From Legionella anisa (lineage in GTDB: Bacteria; Pseudomonadota; Gammaproteobacteria; Legionellales; Legionellaceae): a stretch of 64,000 nt of DNA. Positions 27,095 to 35,747 of this stretch are shown here, in pieces (the first letter of the stretch is position 1; each line of letters opens with the position of its first letter). Location of the stretch: NCBI RefSeq assembly GCF_001467525.1, contig NZ_LNXS01000022.1:269038-333037 (forward strand). The letters run 5' to 3'. A program made the translations under genes and the position numbers. The notes beneath the pieces are model-generated. The model was given only the letters and a program-made list of their open reading frames with translations. It searched no databases and had not been told where the DNA came from.

Positions 27095-28372
27095 TCACTC
27101 TAAATAATCTTTCAAGACCTGATTAATCATATTTTGATCCACTGTAATTTGTTCAGCCTCATTACGTAAATCTTTGATACTAATTTGTTCTTTTACCAAT
27201 TCATCTTCGCCTAAAATTAATGCCAAACGTGCACCGCTTTTATCTGCTTTTTTGAATTGGCTTTTAAAGCTGCCACCCGCAGTATTCACTGACACTTCTA
27301 TCTTTGGATAAGCCTTACGTATCCATTCGGAAATCACAAGCCCCCTTACCACAGCCTGATCATTTGTCGCAATAAGATATAAGGCGTTCTTTTTACTCTC
27401 TTGCTGCAGAAGACTTAAGGTTTCCATAAGCAGGTATATTCTTTCGATACCTAATGCAAAACCTACTGCAGGAGTTGGGTTGCCACCTAGTTGTTCGATT
27501 AATATATCGTATCGTCCCCCGGCACATACTGTAGATTGGCTTCCTAATTTATCTGTAACCCATTCGAACACTGTATGTCCGTAATAATCTAGACCTCGCA
27601 CCAAAACAGGATTAATTACGTAAGGTATCTTTAATGCATCTAAGCCATCACAAAAAGACTGAAAATGTGCACGACTTTTTTCACCAAGAACATCAATCAG
27701 TTTAGGTGCATTAGCCAATAACTGTTGCATTTCCGGGTTTTTACTGTCCAAAATTCGCAATGGATTTCGGGTTAACCTGCGTTTGCTGTCTTCATCCAAC
27801 TGACTTTCATGCTTGGTCAAATACTCAACGAGAGTTTCTTTATATTGCTGGCGCTCGGTTAGCTCACCTAAAGTATTCACTTGTAATTGAACAAAATCTG
27901 CAAATCCTAATTGTTCCCAAAACTTACGACATATGGAAATCAATTCCAACTCAACCATCGCGCCAGGCATACCAAACGCTTCAACACCTAATTGATTGAA
28001 CTGTCTATATCGTCCTTTCTGTGGTCTTTCATGGCGAAACATTGGTCCCATATACCACAATTTTTGTTGCTGATTATGCAAAAGCCCATTTTGCAGGCAA
28101 GCACGAACACAACCAGCTGTTCCCTCGGGCCTTAAGGTAATACTATCCCCGTTTAAGTCATTAAAAGTATACATTTCTTTTTCGACTATATCAGTTACTT
28201 CACCTATAGTTCGCTTAAATAGCTGGGTACTTTCAATAAGCGGAAAACGTATTTCCTGATAACCATAACTGGACAATACGTTCACAAAAATCCGTTCAAT
28301 GGAACGCCAAAATACCATGGTCTCAGGCAAAATATCATTCATTCCACGTATTGCTTGAATTCGCTCAGTCAC
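27095..28372 (-). CDS. hisS: Histidyl-tRNA synthetase
   Basis: The 425-residue class II synthetase has the motifs RGMNDILP at the start, RPEGTAGCVRA (motif 2 region), GPMFRHERPQKGRYRQFNQ, the histidine-binding LVRGLDYYGHTVFEWV, and AVGFALGIERIYLL (motif 3). An anticodon-binding domain ends the protein. It charges tRNA-His. It overlaps rodZ by 8 bases. In E. coli and many relatives ispG lies between rodZ and hisS; here there is no space for it. Confidence 0.97.
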   Translation of the reverse strand: MTERIQAIRGMNDILPETMVFWRSIERIFVNVLSSYGYQEIRFPLIESTQLFKRTIGEVTDIVEKEMYTFNDLNGDSITLRPEGTAGCVRACLQNGLLHNQQQKLWYMGPMFRHERPQKGRYRQFNQLGVEAFGMPGAMVELELISICRKFWEQLGFADFVQLQVNTLGELTERQQYKETLVEYLTKHESQLDEDSKRRLTRNPLRILDSKNPEMQQLLANAPKLIDVLGEKSRAHFQSFCDGLDALKIPYVINPVLVRGLDYYGHTVFEWVTDKLGSQSTVCAGGRYDILIEQLGGNPTPAVGFALGIERIYLLMETLSLLQQESKKNALYLIATNDQAVVRGLVISEWIRKAYPKIEVSVNTAGGSFKSQFKKADKSGARLALILGEDELVKEQISIKDLRNEAEQITVDQNMINQVLKDYLE

Positions 28373-28949
28373 CTATCTTCTCCATAGGAGACATTTCCGG
28401 TTTTGGGTTTAACATAGAATGCATTTTTGATATGTCAGTGAGTTTAAGTTCTTTAGTTTCAATTGTTGACGTTTGATTTAATGATAAATCCACAGGAGTC
28501 GTCTTTGTCGGAAATATCTGTTGTGTATCTCTGTTTTTTTGCCACCAAATTCCTACAGCCACAATCACACCTAAGGCAAATAAAATCGTAAACCAACGAA
28601 TAATATGTTCCGCTTTATGTGATTCACGTTTACTTTGCTGCCATAAGAGGGCTCGATCAGATTTTTTCTCGACAACAAACTGAGCATTAAATATTGCCAG
28701 ATAAGGCTCTGGAGAAGTTCCGAGCAATTTAGCATACGCACGTAAATATCCTTTAACAAAAACAGGCTCAGGTAACAAATGAAATTCATTATTTTCAATT
28801 AATTCAATAATACGAGCCCTTAAATGTAATTTATTGGCAACATACTCAACTGTGTACCCTTTTTGTTCGCGTATACTGGCAAGTTGCTCGCCTGGATTCT
28901 TATCATGCTCTACTATATTCTCATCCAGTGTGGTGGTTGTTATAGTCAT
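28365..28949 (-). CDS. rodZ: RodZ-like helix-turn-helix membrane protein, short
   Basis: The 194-residue protein has an N-terminal helix-turn-helix (about 20-90: LASIREQKGYTVEYVANKLH, then PVFVKGYLRAYAKLLG) and a single membrane helix at 117-136. The periplasmic tail is only about 55 residues, without the beta-rich DUF4115 domain of longer RodZ proteins. RodZ links MreB to the cell-wall elongation machinery. The start at 28949 has a GGAG site about 8 bases upstream, even though it overlaps the pilW gene by 29 bases. The gene order pilW-rodZ-hisS supports the name. Confidence 0.85.
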   Translation of the reverse strand: MTITTTTLDENIVEHDKNPGEQLASIREQKGYTVEYVANKLHLRARIIELIENNEFHLLPEPVFVKGYLRAYAKLLGTSPEPYLAIFNAQFVVEKKSDRALLWQQSKRESHKAEHIIRWFTILFALGVIVAVGIWWQKNRDTQQIFPTKTTPVDLSLNQTSTIETKELKLTDISKMHSMLNPKPEMSPMEKIGD

Positions 28950-29700
28950 TATTTACTCCACTATTATCGATATTGGAATTCAAATTATTCATGCTTTGTT
29001 CATATTCTGCAGCTAAAGCGTGTTGCCCAACTTTATCAGAAACCTCTTTGGCTAAAGATAATAATACCCTATCATTCAAAATTAAATCAGAATGCTTTTG
29101 TACTAAAGCAAATGCCTCTGCATCACGATTGGCTTTAATTTCAAGTTTTAGTAATTCATAAAAGGACACTTTTCGTGAAGGATCCTGATTTAATGCTTTT
29201 GCGAAATACAGCTTAGCCTTATCATTATTAGGGGTTGATAAAGCACAAAGTCCTGCATTTTCATAGGCTGCAGCAGTATTCAAATACTTTAAATCATTCA
29301 CTGCTTTTAAAAAATAAGTTTCAGCTCTTTTATAATCACCTTTTCGACATAAAAAAGCACCGTAATTGTTAAGCTGCGCGCCTCCATTTTTTGCCAGTGA
29401 TATGGCTTTTGAATAATATTTCTCTGCCTGATCTAATTCTTTAGTTTGTTCAAAATAATAAGCCATTGCCGAATTCACATCAGGTGAAGAAGGCTCTTGC
29501 TCCAATGCAGTAAGGATCTTTTTTTTCGCTCTTGGCCTATCACCCTGTTTTAAATACCCTAATCCTAACTGAACATTATATGATGCAGCCTTGCTGAGAT
29601 CGGGTTTTTTAAAATTTTGTTTTTCACTTTCTTCATCATGTGTACATGCCTGCAAAAACAGGCAAGTCATAACAAGCAAGAGATAAACCTTTTTCAACAC
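28921..29700 (-). CDS. pilW: Type IV pilus biogenesis/stability lipoprotein PilW (PilF)
   Basis: The 259-residue protein has a lipoprotein signal (LLLVMTCLFLQAC, C19) and about six tetratricopeptide repeats (YNVQLGLGYLKQGDRPRAKK, YYSKAISLAKNGGAQLNNYG, AGLCALSTPNNDKAKLYFAK). PilF/PilW is the pilotin that places the PilQ secretin in the outer membrane. The start is GTG (29700) or the next codon, TTG; neither has a strong ribosome-binding site. It lies between rlmN and rodZ, its usual place in pilus-bearing gammaproteobacteria. Confidence 0.92.
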   Translation of the reverse strand: MLKKVYLLLVMTCLFLQACTHDEESEKQNFKKPDLSKAASYNVQLGLGYLKQGDRPRAKKKILTALEQEPSSPDVNSAMAYYFEQTKELDQAEKYYSKAISLAKNGGAQLNNYGAFLCRKGDYKRAETYFLKAVNDLKYLNTAAAYENAGLCALSTPNNDKAKLYFAKALNQDPSRKVSFYELLKLEIKANRDAEAFALVQKHSDLILNDRVLLSLAKEVSDKVGQHALAAEYEQSMNNLNSNIDNSGVNNDYNNHHTG

Positions 29701-29835
29701 AGTATTTTCACACTAAGGTTAGAAATGATTGCGCATTATAACCGCTTATAAATAAATTAAAAATAATTTGTCACAAATAATGAATTTATTGTAGTTCTCG
29801 AATTGATAACCTTGTTAAACCAAAGGCATATTTCA

Positions 29836-30963
29836 TTATTCTGCTGCTTGCTGCTCTTGGTTTTTTTTAGGTATAAAATGCAATTTTTGCCATTTTTGAG
29901 AACGGCTTGTTCTATCTTTAACCTCTCCAGCTAATTGCCCGCATGCTGCATCAATATCGTCACCTCGCGTTTTTCGCGTAATCGTATTAATGCCACGAGC
30001 GATTAACCTATCTCTAAATGCATCAATAGTTTCCTGGGATGAGCGCTCATATTGTGTCATTGGAAAAGGATTAAAAGGGATTAAATTGACTTTGGCTGGA
30101 ACATTTCGCAACAGCTTTATCAATTGATTTGCATGCTCTGGTTGATCATTAACTCCTTTGAGCATTACATATTCAAAAGTTACTTTTCTTCGCGGCTCAT
30201 TCTTAAAATAGTTTTTGCATAAAGCCATTAATTGAGCCAACGGATATTTCTTATTTATAGGAACAAGTTCATTTCTTAACTCATCATTCGGTGCATGCAG
30301 CGAGACAGCCAAAGCAACAGGACTAATTTCTCTTAAACGTTCCAGATCAGGTAAAACACCTGAGGTACTTAAAGTAACACGACGTTTCGATAATCCATAA
30401 GCAAAATCATCCATCATAATATTCATTGCTGATACAACATTATCAAAATTAAGCAAGGGTTCTCCCATGCCCATCATGACCACATTTGTTATTTTTTTGT
30501 CATGAATTCCTTCTTGTTGTGATAATTCACGAACAGCCAACCAAACTTGGCCGATAATTTCTGCTGTAGATAAATTACGATTAAAACCTTGTTTTGCGGT
30601 AGAGCAAAAGGAACAATTCAAAGCACAGCCCACTTGCGAGGAAACACACAAAGTTCCGCGATTGCTTTCTGGAATAAATACCGTCTCGATGCAATTACCA
30701 CATTCCAGTTTCAAGAGCCATTTATGGGTACCATCACTGGATTTTTGACACGCAACAATTTCTGGTAACTTAATACATGAGCGCTGTGTCAATTTTTCTC
30801 TTAAGACTTTGCTAAGATTTGACATTTTTGTGAAATCGGTAAAGCCGGCCTGATGAATCCATTGTATTATCTGCTGAGCTCGGTAAGGTTGCTCTCCCCA
30901 GCTGTTTAGAAGTTCACGCATTTGTTGATAATTGTAATCAAGCAGATTTACTTTTTCTGTCAT
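29836..30963 (-). CDS. rlmN: Dual-specificity 23S rRNA/tRNA (adenine-C2) methyltransferase
   Basis: The 375-residue radical-SAM enzyme has the 4Fe-4S motif [16 protein letters not shown]. It also has [14 protein letters not shown] and the late [15 protein letters not shown] segment containing the second catalytic cysteine. It methylates A2503 of 23S rRNA and A37 of some tRNAs. The upstream neighbour is ndk, 183 bases away, with family A repeat copy 7 between them. Confidence 0.97.
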   Translation of the reverse strand: MTEKVNLLDYNYQQMRELLNSWGEQPYRAQQIIQWIHQAGFTDFTKMSNLSKVLREKLTQRSCIKLPEIVACQKSSDGTHKWLLKLECGNCIETVFIPESNRGTLCVSSQVGCALNCSFCSTAKQGFNRNLSTAEIIGQVWLAVRELSQQEGIHDKKITNVVMMGMGEPLLNFDNVVSAMNIMMDDFAYGLSKRRVTLSTSGVLPDLERLREISPVALAVSLHAPNDELRNELVPINKKYPLAQLMALCKNYFKNEPRRKVTFEYVMLKGVNDQPEHANQLIKLLRNVPAKVNLIPFNPFPMTQYERSSQETIDAFRDRLIARGINTITRKTRGDDIDAACGQLAGEVKDRTSRSQKWQKLHFIPKKNQEQQAAE

Positions 30964-31017
30964 TTTTGCTCCAAATTTAATGACATGAGTTAATAATGTA
31001 GTGAAAATGCAAAAACC

Positions 31018-31102
31018 GTAACCTGGGTGCAGCGCAGCGAAACCAGGGTTTTCTTTTTAAAGCCTAGCATTACCGGGTTTCGCTGCGCTGCACCCAAGCT
31101 AC
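31018..31102. repeat. Family A palindromic repeat, copy 7
   Basis: An 85-base imperfect palindrome lies 44 bases after the ndk stop and 54 bases before the rlmN start. After the CAGCG block this copy has A, matched by T in the other arm. A single-base difference is seen in each outer arm (GTAACC; AAGCTAC). Confidence 0.85.
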
Positions 31103-31146
31103 GTTAGCTACAAAATCCTCGTGTCATTAGATATCAAAACTGATTC

Positions 31147-31572
31147 TTATCGCTCACAAATTTCGTGTGGTTCAAAGAAAAAGGCAATTTCACGAACTGC
31201 ATTTTCAAGGCTGTCTGAACCATGTACTGCATTAGCATCAATACTATCGGCAAAATCAGCACGTATGGTTCCAGCTGCAGCTTCTTTCGGGTTTGTTGCA
31301 CCCATAATTTCTCTATTTTTCATTACTGCATTTTCACCTTGCAATGCCTGAATCATTACTGGACCAGAGATCATAAACTCAACTAAATCTTTGAAGAAAG
31401 GACGTGCACGGTGTATGTCATAAAAATTCTCTGCTTGTTCACGAGAAAGTTGCATCATTTTTGCAGCGATTATGTTTAGGCCCGCATTTTCAAAACGAGT
31501 ATAGATTTGACCAATAACAGATTTAGCTACTGCATCAGGTTTAATAATTGACAACGTTGTTTCTTTTGCCAT
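31147..31572 (-). CDS. ndk: Nucleoside diphosphate kinase
   Basis: The 141-residue enzyme has [19 protein letters not shown], the ATP-site segment [16 protein letters not shown], and the phosphohistidine motif [13 protein letters not shown]. It passes gamma-phosphate between nucleotides through the active-site histidine. Three in-frame ATGs compete. I choose the third (31572) because GGAGT at 31578-31582 is correctly spaced only for it, and the protein then starts [13 protein letters not shown] with the family's usual length. It leads the leftward block ending at der. Confidence 0.97.
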   Translation of the reverse strand: MAKETTLSIIKPDAVAKSVIGQIYTRFENAGLNIIAAKMMQLSREQAENFYDIHRARPFFKDLVEFMISGPVMIQALQGENAVMKNREIMGATNPKEAAAGTIRADFADSIDANAVHGSDSLENAVREIAFFFEPHEICER

Positions 31573-31738
31573 CATGCACTCCATAGGGGTTTAGTTAAAG
31601 TGCAACATTATACATGAAATGCAATCTATATGGCTAATATAAATTCATTTTTATATCAATTATAGTCTCGATGCTCTAAGTAAAACCGAAGTACATACAT
31701 CATTTCTGATGCTCTATGTATTTACCCATACATGGAAG

Positions 31739-32617
31739 TCATAATGCCCCAATGTTCTTATCAAAGTATAAAGGCTCTCTATTAATAGCATCTTGTTCCG
31801 GATCAATCTTGTATTCAGGTAATGATTTTAACAATTCGACTACGCGCAGAATCGTCTCATAAAATAAATTGCGGTACGAATTAGCCGACCTACTTAATTC
31901 TTCGGTTTGTGCGGCAAAATCACTTATCTGCTCATCAAAATCCATATCCATTTGCAAGATTTCGGACAAGATGGTTATAGTTTTCTCCTTTAAATCCTCC
32001 GATAGTGATGCATTAAGAACTTCGTTCATTTTATCTATAAAAAGATATTTATTGTTTTGGACTTCGGCCATATTGCAATAAATCAAAGCATGATTAATTG
32101 CCTGTCGAATTTTGCTTTTTTTCTCTGAAGAACCAGAACTCTTAAGCACTTTTTTTAATGAGCTGATTGCTTTTTCCAACTCCGTATTAAATATTTGAGC
32201 TATTTTTATCAAAGCAGCCTGACTGGAAGCAATCAAATGATCATGTTCTCCCTGCACATTATTAAATTCATCCCCTAATGCGACTAATTGCTGTCGTTCT
32301 TTTTCTATAGCCTCACGTGTTGAAGCACCTTGCGCTTCTTCACCTTTAGAATTTTCTCCGGACAATAAATAATCAATAAATAATTTCTGCACATAAACAT
32401 GATAGTCATTGGCTTGTTGCAAAATGATTCCATTAAGTACACTTTTTAGTGGAATCTGCAACATTCGATGATAAAAACTAAATGGACTTTTAATTGCTTC
32501 CACTAATTCGCTTTGTGCCAGATTGACTTTGTACCTGCCCAATATACGCTCAGCCGTTATTACTCCATAAGTTGAAAACCAATGGCTTAATTCATTATCA
32601 ATTTCTTCCCCGTTCAT
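31739..32617 (-). CDS. Hypothetical helical/coiled-coil protein
   Basis: I do not recognise this 292-residue protein. It is almost wholly alpha-helical and charged, with coiled-coil-like stretches around 100-165 (REAIEKERQQLVALGDEFNN, LEKAISSLKKVLKSSGSSEK) and around 200-265. It has no signal peptide or membrane segment. It lies downstream of nothing on its strand and is divergent from miaE, with a family B short repeat in the shared upstream region. Its composition and isolation fit a Dot/Icm substrate, but no secretion signal is decisive. Confidence 0.5.
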   Translation of the reverse strand: MNGEEIDNELSHWFSTYGVITAERILGRYKVNLAQSELVEAIKSPFSFYHRMLQIPLKSVLNGIILQQANDYHVYVQKLFIDYLLSGENSKGEEAQGASTREAIEKERQQLVALGDEFNNVQGEHDHLIASSQAALIKIAQIFNTELEKAISSLKKVLKSSGSSEKKSKIRQAINHALIYCNMAEVQNNKYLFIDKMNEVLNASLSEDLKEKTITILSEILQMDMDFDEQISDFAAQTEELSRSANSYRNLFYETILRVVELLKSLPEYKIDPEQDAINREPLYFDKNIGAL

Positions 32618-32646
32618 TTTTCATCCAATTCAAATTTTTAAAAATA

Positions 32647-32711
32647 TAGGGCCTGTTTTACAATTCGCTAGGCCTTACGGCCAAAAAGGGTAGAATTGTA
32701 AAAAGGTCCTA
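32647..32711. repeat. Family B repeat, short form (65 bp)
   Basis: Near-perfect inverted ends (TAGGGCCTGTTTTACAATTC on the left; GAATTGTAAAAAGGTCCTA on the right) flank a small central palindrome GGCCTTACGGCC. The ends resemble those of the 145-bp copies at 42804 and 56491, so this looks like a deleted or minimal version. It lies between divergent genes, upstream of miaE. Confidence 0.8.
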
Positions 32712-32754
32712 TGATATAAGACAATTTATTTGATAAGTATAGTGTATTTCACAG

Positions 32755-33387
32755 ATGTTAAAACGATTAGATATTGATTTACAATTATTAAATGACTTCC
32801 TCCAAGTAAAAACACCGCAAGTATGGTTGGATTTCGCTGCAGAGCATATTCCTTTATTATTAATTGATCATGCGCATTGTGAGCGTAAAGCAGCGGCAAC
32901 AGCTATTAATTTTATCAGCAAATATCCGGAAAAAAAGGAATTGGTTGAGGTGATGTCGCCTTTAGCCCGTGAGGAGTTACTTCATTTTGAAAAAGTCATT
33001 AACCTGATGACGCAAAAAGAAATTCAATTTTGTCCCTTACAACCATCAGGATATGCGACGCACATGCATAGGCAGGTCACCAGCAGGAATGTCCTTCAAC
33101 GCTTATGTGATCAACTGATTATTGGTGCCATTATTGAAGCCCGTTCTTGTGAGCGCTTTTATGCAATTATCCCCTATCTTGAGGATCAGGACTTAGTAAA
33201 GTTTTACGCTACTTTAATTCGTTCGGAAGCACGTCACTTTGAGGACTATCTGCGTTTAGCAAAATTATACGGTGGGGATATAGAACAACGTCTAAAGGTG
33301 TTTTTATCTTTGGAAAATGATTTTATTTTAGCAACTGATACGGTATTTCGCTTTCATAGCGGAATACCGCAATCTATAGAACAGTAA
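32755..33387 (+). CDS. miaE: tRNA-(ms2io6A) hydroxylase MiaE
   Basis: The 210-residue protein is a ferritin-like di-iron monooxygenase. Iron ligands are visible in AHCERKAAA, LAREELLHFEKV, IEARSCERFYAII and IRSEARHFEDYLRLA (ExxH and E motifs). It hydroxylates the isopentenyl group of ms2i6A37 in tRNA, an oxygen-dependent modification. It converges on the 279-residue unknown gene across 13 bases. Its upstream region carries a family B short repeat. The length is somewhat short compared with some family members (about 250), but the core is complete. Confidence 0.93.
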   Translation: MLKRLDIDLQLLNDFLQVKTPQVWLDFAAEHIPLLLIDHAHCERKAAATAINFISKYPEKKELVEVMSPLAREELLHFEKVINLMTQKEIQFCPLQPSGYATHMHRQVTSRNVLQRLCDQLIIGAIIEARSCERFYAIIPYLEDQDLVKFYATLIRSEARHFEDYLRLAKLYGGDIEQRLKVFLSLENDFILATDTVFRFHSGIPQSIEQ

Positions 33388-33400
33388 AATTTAACAAAAA

Positions 33401-34240
33401 TTAGTCAGGAGTTAATCCTGGTTGCTGCTCATTTTCCACTTGCTCCTCAAATTTAAATTTGGCATTAGCATCTAGAAACTTCGCTAAATTTGTATTTGCT
33501 TGAGGATCATTCAATCTATTAAATGCATCCTGATCCAATACGGTACCATTCTCAAGATGAACATAACTACCATCTTTTTGAGGACTAGGTGCATATTTAT
33601 TTTCCAGTAACCAAATTTCAACAAGTTTGTTAAATGCTTTATTTGCCTTATCTTCACCTTTTAAAGGGATGCCATCATCTGCATAAGTTAAAGGGGCGAC
33701 TTTAACTTTTCCATCGTCAAATGTAACTTTCTGTTTGAAAGACTCAACATTAAACTCACCTGGGCCTTTAACTGCATGAAGTATGGCTGACTTAACTTTT
33801 TGATACATAAATTCATCAGGGTGAGTTATCGCTCGGACAATAGGTATTTCATGAGTGGCCTGCTTGATAAGATTTAATCCTTCAGCTGCAACTTGATTTG
33901 ACGATACATTGATTGCTTTATTAAGTTTCGCAAAAAAATTCAACAAGGACATCATATTAGATCGCCAGTCATTGATGGAGGTTTGTTCTGCATTAATTAC
34001 ATCGTCAGCTAACTTCTTTACTTGCTCCCAAAGAGTTGTTTCTTTACCTGTTCTCTCATCCATGATTTTATCGCTTTTTCTCACTCCATCCAGCCAGGAT
34101 CTGAATTTATTTTGAGTTTCTCTTTGTCTCGCCTTAAAATCGTCTTCTTTATCTTTAATGAATTGTTCTTTACGCAGTTGCTCTGCTTTTTCTACTAAAA
34201 GATCATTCGCCTCTTTGACTTTGATATCTTTGTCAGTCAT
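33401..34240 (-). CDS. Hypothetical protein, charged, effector-like C-terminus
   Basis: I do not recognise this 279-residue protein. The first 60 residues are highly charged and helical (KAEQLRKEQFIKDKEDDFKA). The centre is helical (around 90-160), and the last 100 residues look like a small mixed alpha/beta domain (DDGKVKVAPLTYADDGIPLK). The C-terminus KFEEQVENEQQPGLTPD has a short glutamate-rich block followed by small and polar residues, as in many Dot/Icm substrates. There is no signal peptide or membrane segment. It lies 18 bases after lpxH on the same strand, so it may share the minC-lpxH transcript. Confidence 0.5.
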   Translation of the reverse strand: MTDKDIKVKEANDLLVEKAEQLRKEQFIKDKEDDFKARQRETQNKFRSWLDGVRKSDKIMDERTGKETTLWEQVKKLADDVINAEQTSINDWRSNMMSLLNFFAKLNKAINVSSNQVAAEGLNLIKQATHEIPIVRAITHPDEFMYQKVKSAILHAVKGPGEFNVESFKQKVTFDDGKVKVAPLTYADDGIPLKGEDKANKAFNKLVEIWLLENKYAPSPQKDGSYVHLENGTVLDQDAFNRLNDPQANTNLAKFLDANAKFKFEEQVENEQQPGLTPD

Positions 34241-34258
34241 AACCAGTCTCTCTAAAAA

Positions 34259-34978
34259 TCACAAATGAGCAAAATAGAGCCCTTTTGTATTATGATAACA
34301 CAATGCTTGGGGTTTGTCATCCCAATCGCTCAATACATAGCGTTTAAATTTTTGTGAGTTACTTTGATAAAAAATTATACCCGGTTTATGGGTATGACCA
34401 TGAATTAAATGGGTTACTTTATAGCGTACCATATGCTTAATGACCTCTTCAGCAACTACATCCATTTCTTCCATCGTTTTACTGTGATTCATCTGACTTC
34501 GATAGCGCACTTGGTTCACTAATCGCTCACGATATTTTAATGGTAAGCTCAAAAATAGAATAGGAAATATTTTGTTTCGGGTTAAAAAACGGAACCGCTG
34601 ATGCGCTAAATCTTTAGTACAATACCGATCGCCATGCACTAACAAGATTTTTTCTGGACCTAATTGGATTACAGTCGGTTCAGACAAAATGGTCCATCCC
34701 GCCAGGCGTGCAAAAGTTTTTCCCAATAAGAAATCACGATTACCATGCATGTAAAATAAGTTAATTCCTTGTCTTTTTAAAGAAAATAACTGATGAGCAA
34801 TGCCCCTGCTCCAATCATCGATTGCATCATCACCTGCCCACGCATGAAAAAAATCACCCAGAATATAAATATTTTTAACAGAAACTCGTGCCCATTCAAG
34901 AAAATGATTAAAGCGTTCCTGAATGGCCTGATCTTCTGGATGCAAATGAAGATCAGAGATAAAAACAACGTCTATCAT
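34259..34978 (-). CDS. lpxH: UDP-2,3-diacylglucosamine diphosphatase
   Basis: The 239-residue metallophosphoesterase has all LpxH blocks: VVFISDLHLH, ILGDFFHAW, MHGNRDFLLG, LVHGDRYC and HLIHGHTHKPG. It releases UMP from UDP-2,3-diacylglucosamine to give lipid X in lipid A synthesis at the inner membrane. The start overlaps the minC stop by 4 bases, so the two genes are translationally coupled. Confidence 0.95.
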   Translation of the reverse strand: MIDVVFISDLHLHPEDQAIQERFNHFLEWARVSVKNIYILGDFFHAWAGDDAIDDWSRGIAHQLFSLKRQGINLFYMHGNRDFLLGKTFARLAGWTILSEPTVIQLGPEKILLVHGDRYCTKDLAHQRFRFLTRNKIFPILFLSLPLKYRERLVNQVRYRSQMNHSKTMEEMDVVAEEVIKHMVRYKVTHLIHGHTHKPGIIFYQSNSQKFKRYVLSDWDDKPQALCYHNTKGLYFAHL

Positions 34979-35691
34979 AAGGGCTCTATTTGAATGTGTT
35001 CATCGACTAAATAAATTTGACAAGGACCATTATAAGGTTCGATCGCATCACTTAAGCGATAAAATCCGGCAATTGACACCAATTCTGCCTCCAAGGAGTG
35101 GCAAAAAATTCGTGCCTCTTTATCTCCAGAAATTCCAGCCAATGCTCTGCCCCTTAAAGCGCCATATACATGGATACAACCGTCTGCCAGTAATTCTGCG
35201 CCATGGCTTACTGAGGAAGTCACCACGAGATCGGCCCCTTTTGCCACTACTTGTTGTCCTGAACGTACAGGTGTAGTAATTAATTTTGTTGTTGATTTTG
35301 TTGATTCGTAATGACTGTTTTCGATGGGTTGCTCAATTATGGGTTTATCTTGTGTTGAAGATGCATGCAATACTGCCAAATCATGACATTGTGCCAAAGT
35401 ATTATGTAATGCGCTTCCTCCTTGAATAGCAACAGGAATCATACCATGCGCACGCGCACTCTGGAGTAAAGACTGCAAATCAAATTCTAATTGTTGTACG
35501 GAAGACAGGTCAAAAACAACAGGAGTATGCTCAAATAATTTAGGAGCTTTGGCAATAGTATCATCAAGTTGTTGCGAAAAAACATCAGCGTTCGTATTTA
35601 ATACATGTAACACAGTAAATGTATAAAGACGACCTTTTAACTTAAATGCTTGAGTTTGCGTTGTATTTTCACCCATGAGTATCATATCCAT
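34975..35691 (-). CDS. minC: Septum site-determining protein MinC
   Basis: The 238-residue protein has the MinC N-terminal domain (about 1-110, including VVFDLSSVQQLEFDLQSL) and the C-terminal beta-helix (about 130-235). The latter shows PVRSGQQVVAKGADLVV, SVSHGAELLADGCIHVYG, LRGRALAGISGD and RIFCHSLEAELVSIAGFY. It blocks FtsZ assembly away from mid-cell. minD and minE are not adjacent here; lpxH follows instead. The start may be the first residue or M6; no strong ribosome-binding site distinguishes them. Confidence 0.95.
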   Translation of the reverse strand: MDMILMGENTTQTQAFKLKGRLYTFTVLHVLNTNADVFSQQLDDTIAKAPKLFEHTPVVFDLSSVQQLEFDLQSLLQSARAHGMIPVAIQGGSALHNTLAQCHDLAVLHASSTQDKPIIEQPIENSHYESTKSTTKLITTPVRSGQQVVAKGADLVVTSSVSHGAELLADGCIHVYGALRGRALAGISGDKEARIFCHSLEAELVSIAGFYRLSDAIEPYNGPCQIYLVDEHIQIEPL

Positions 35692-35747
35692 AACCGATAT
35701 TTTTGTTTATACTAACATGTGAGAACCAATAACAGAAGGATATTAAG

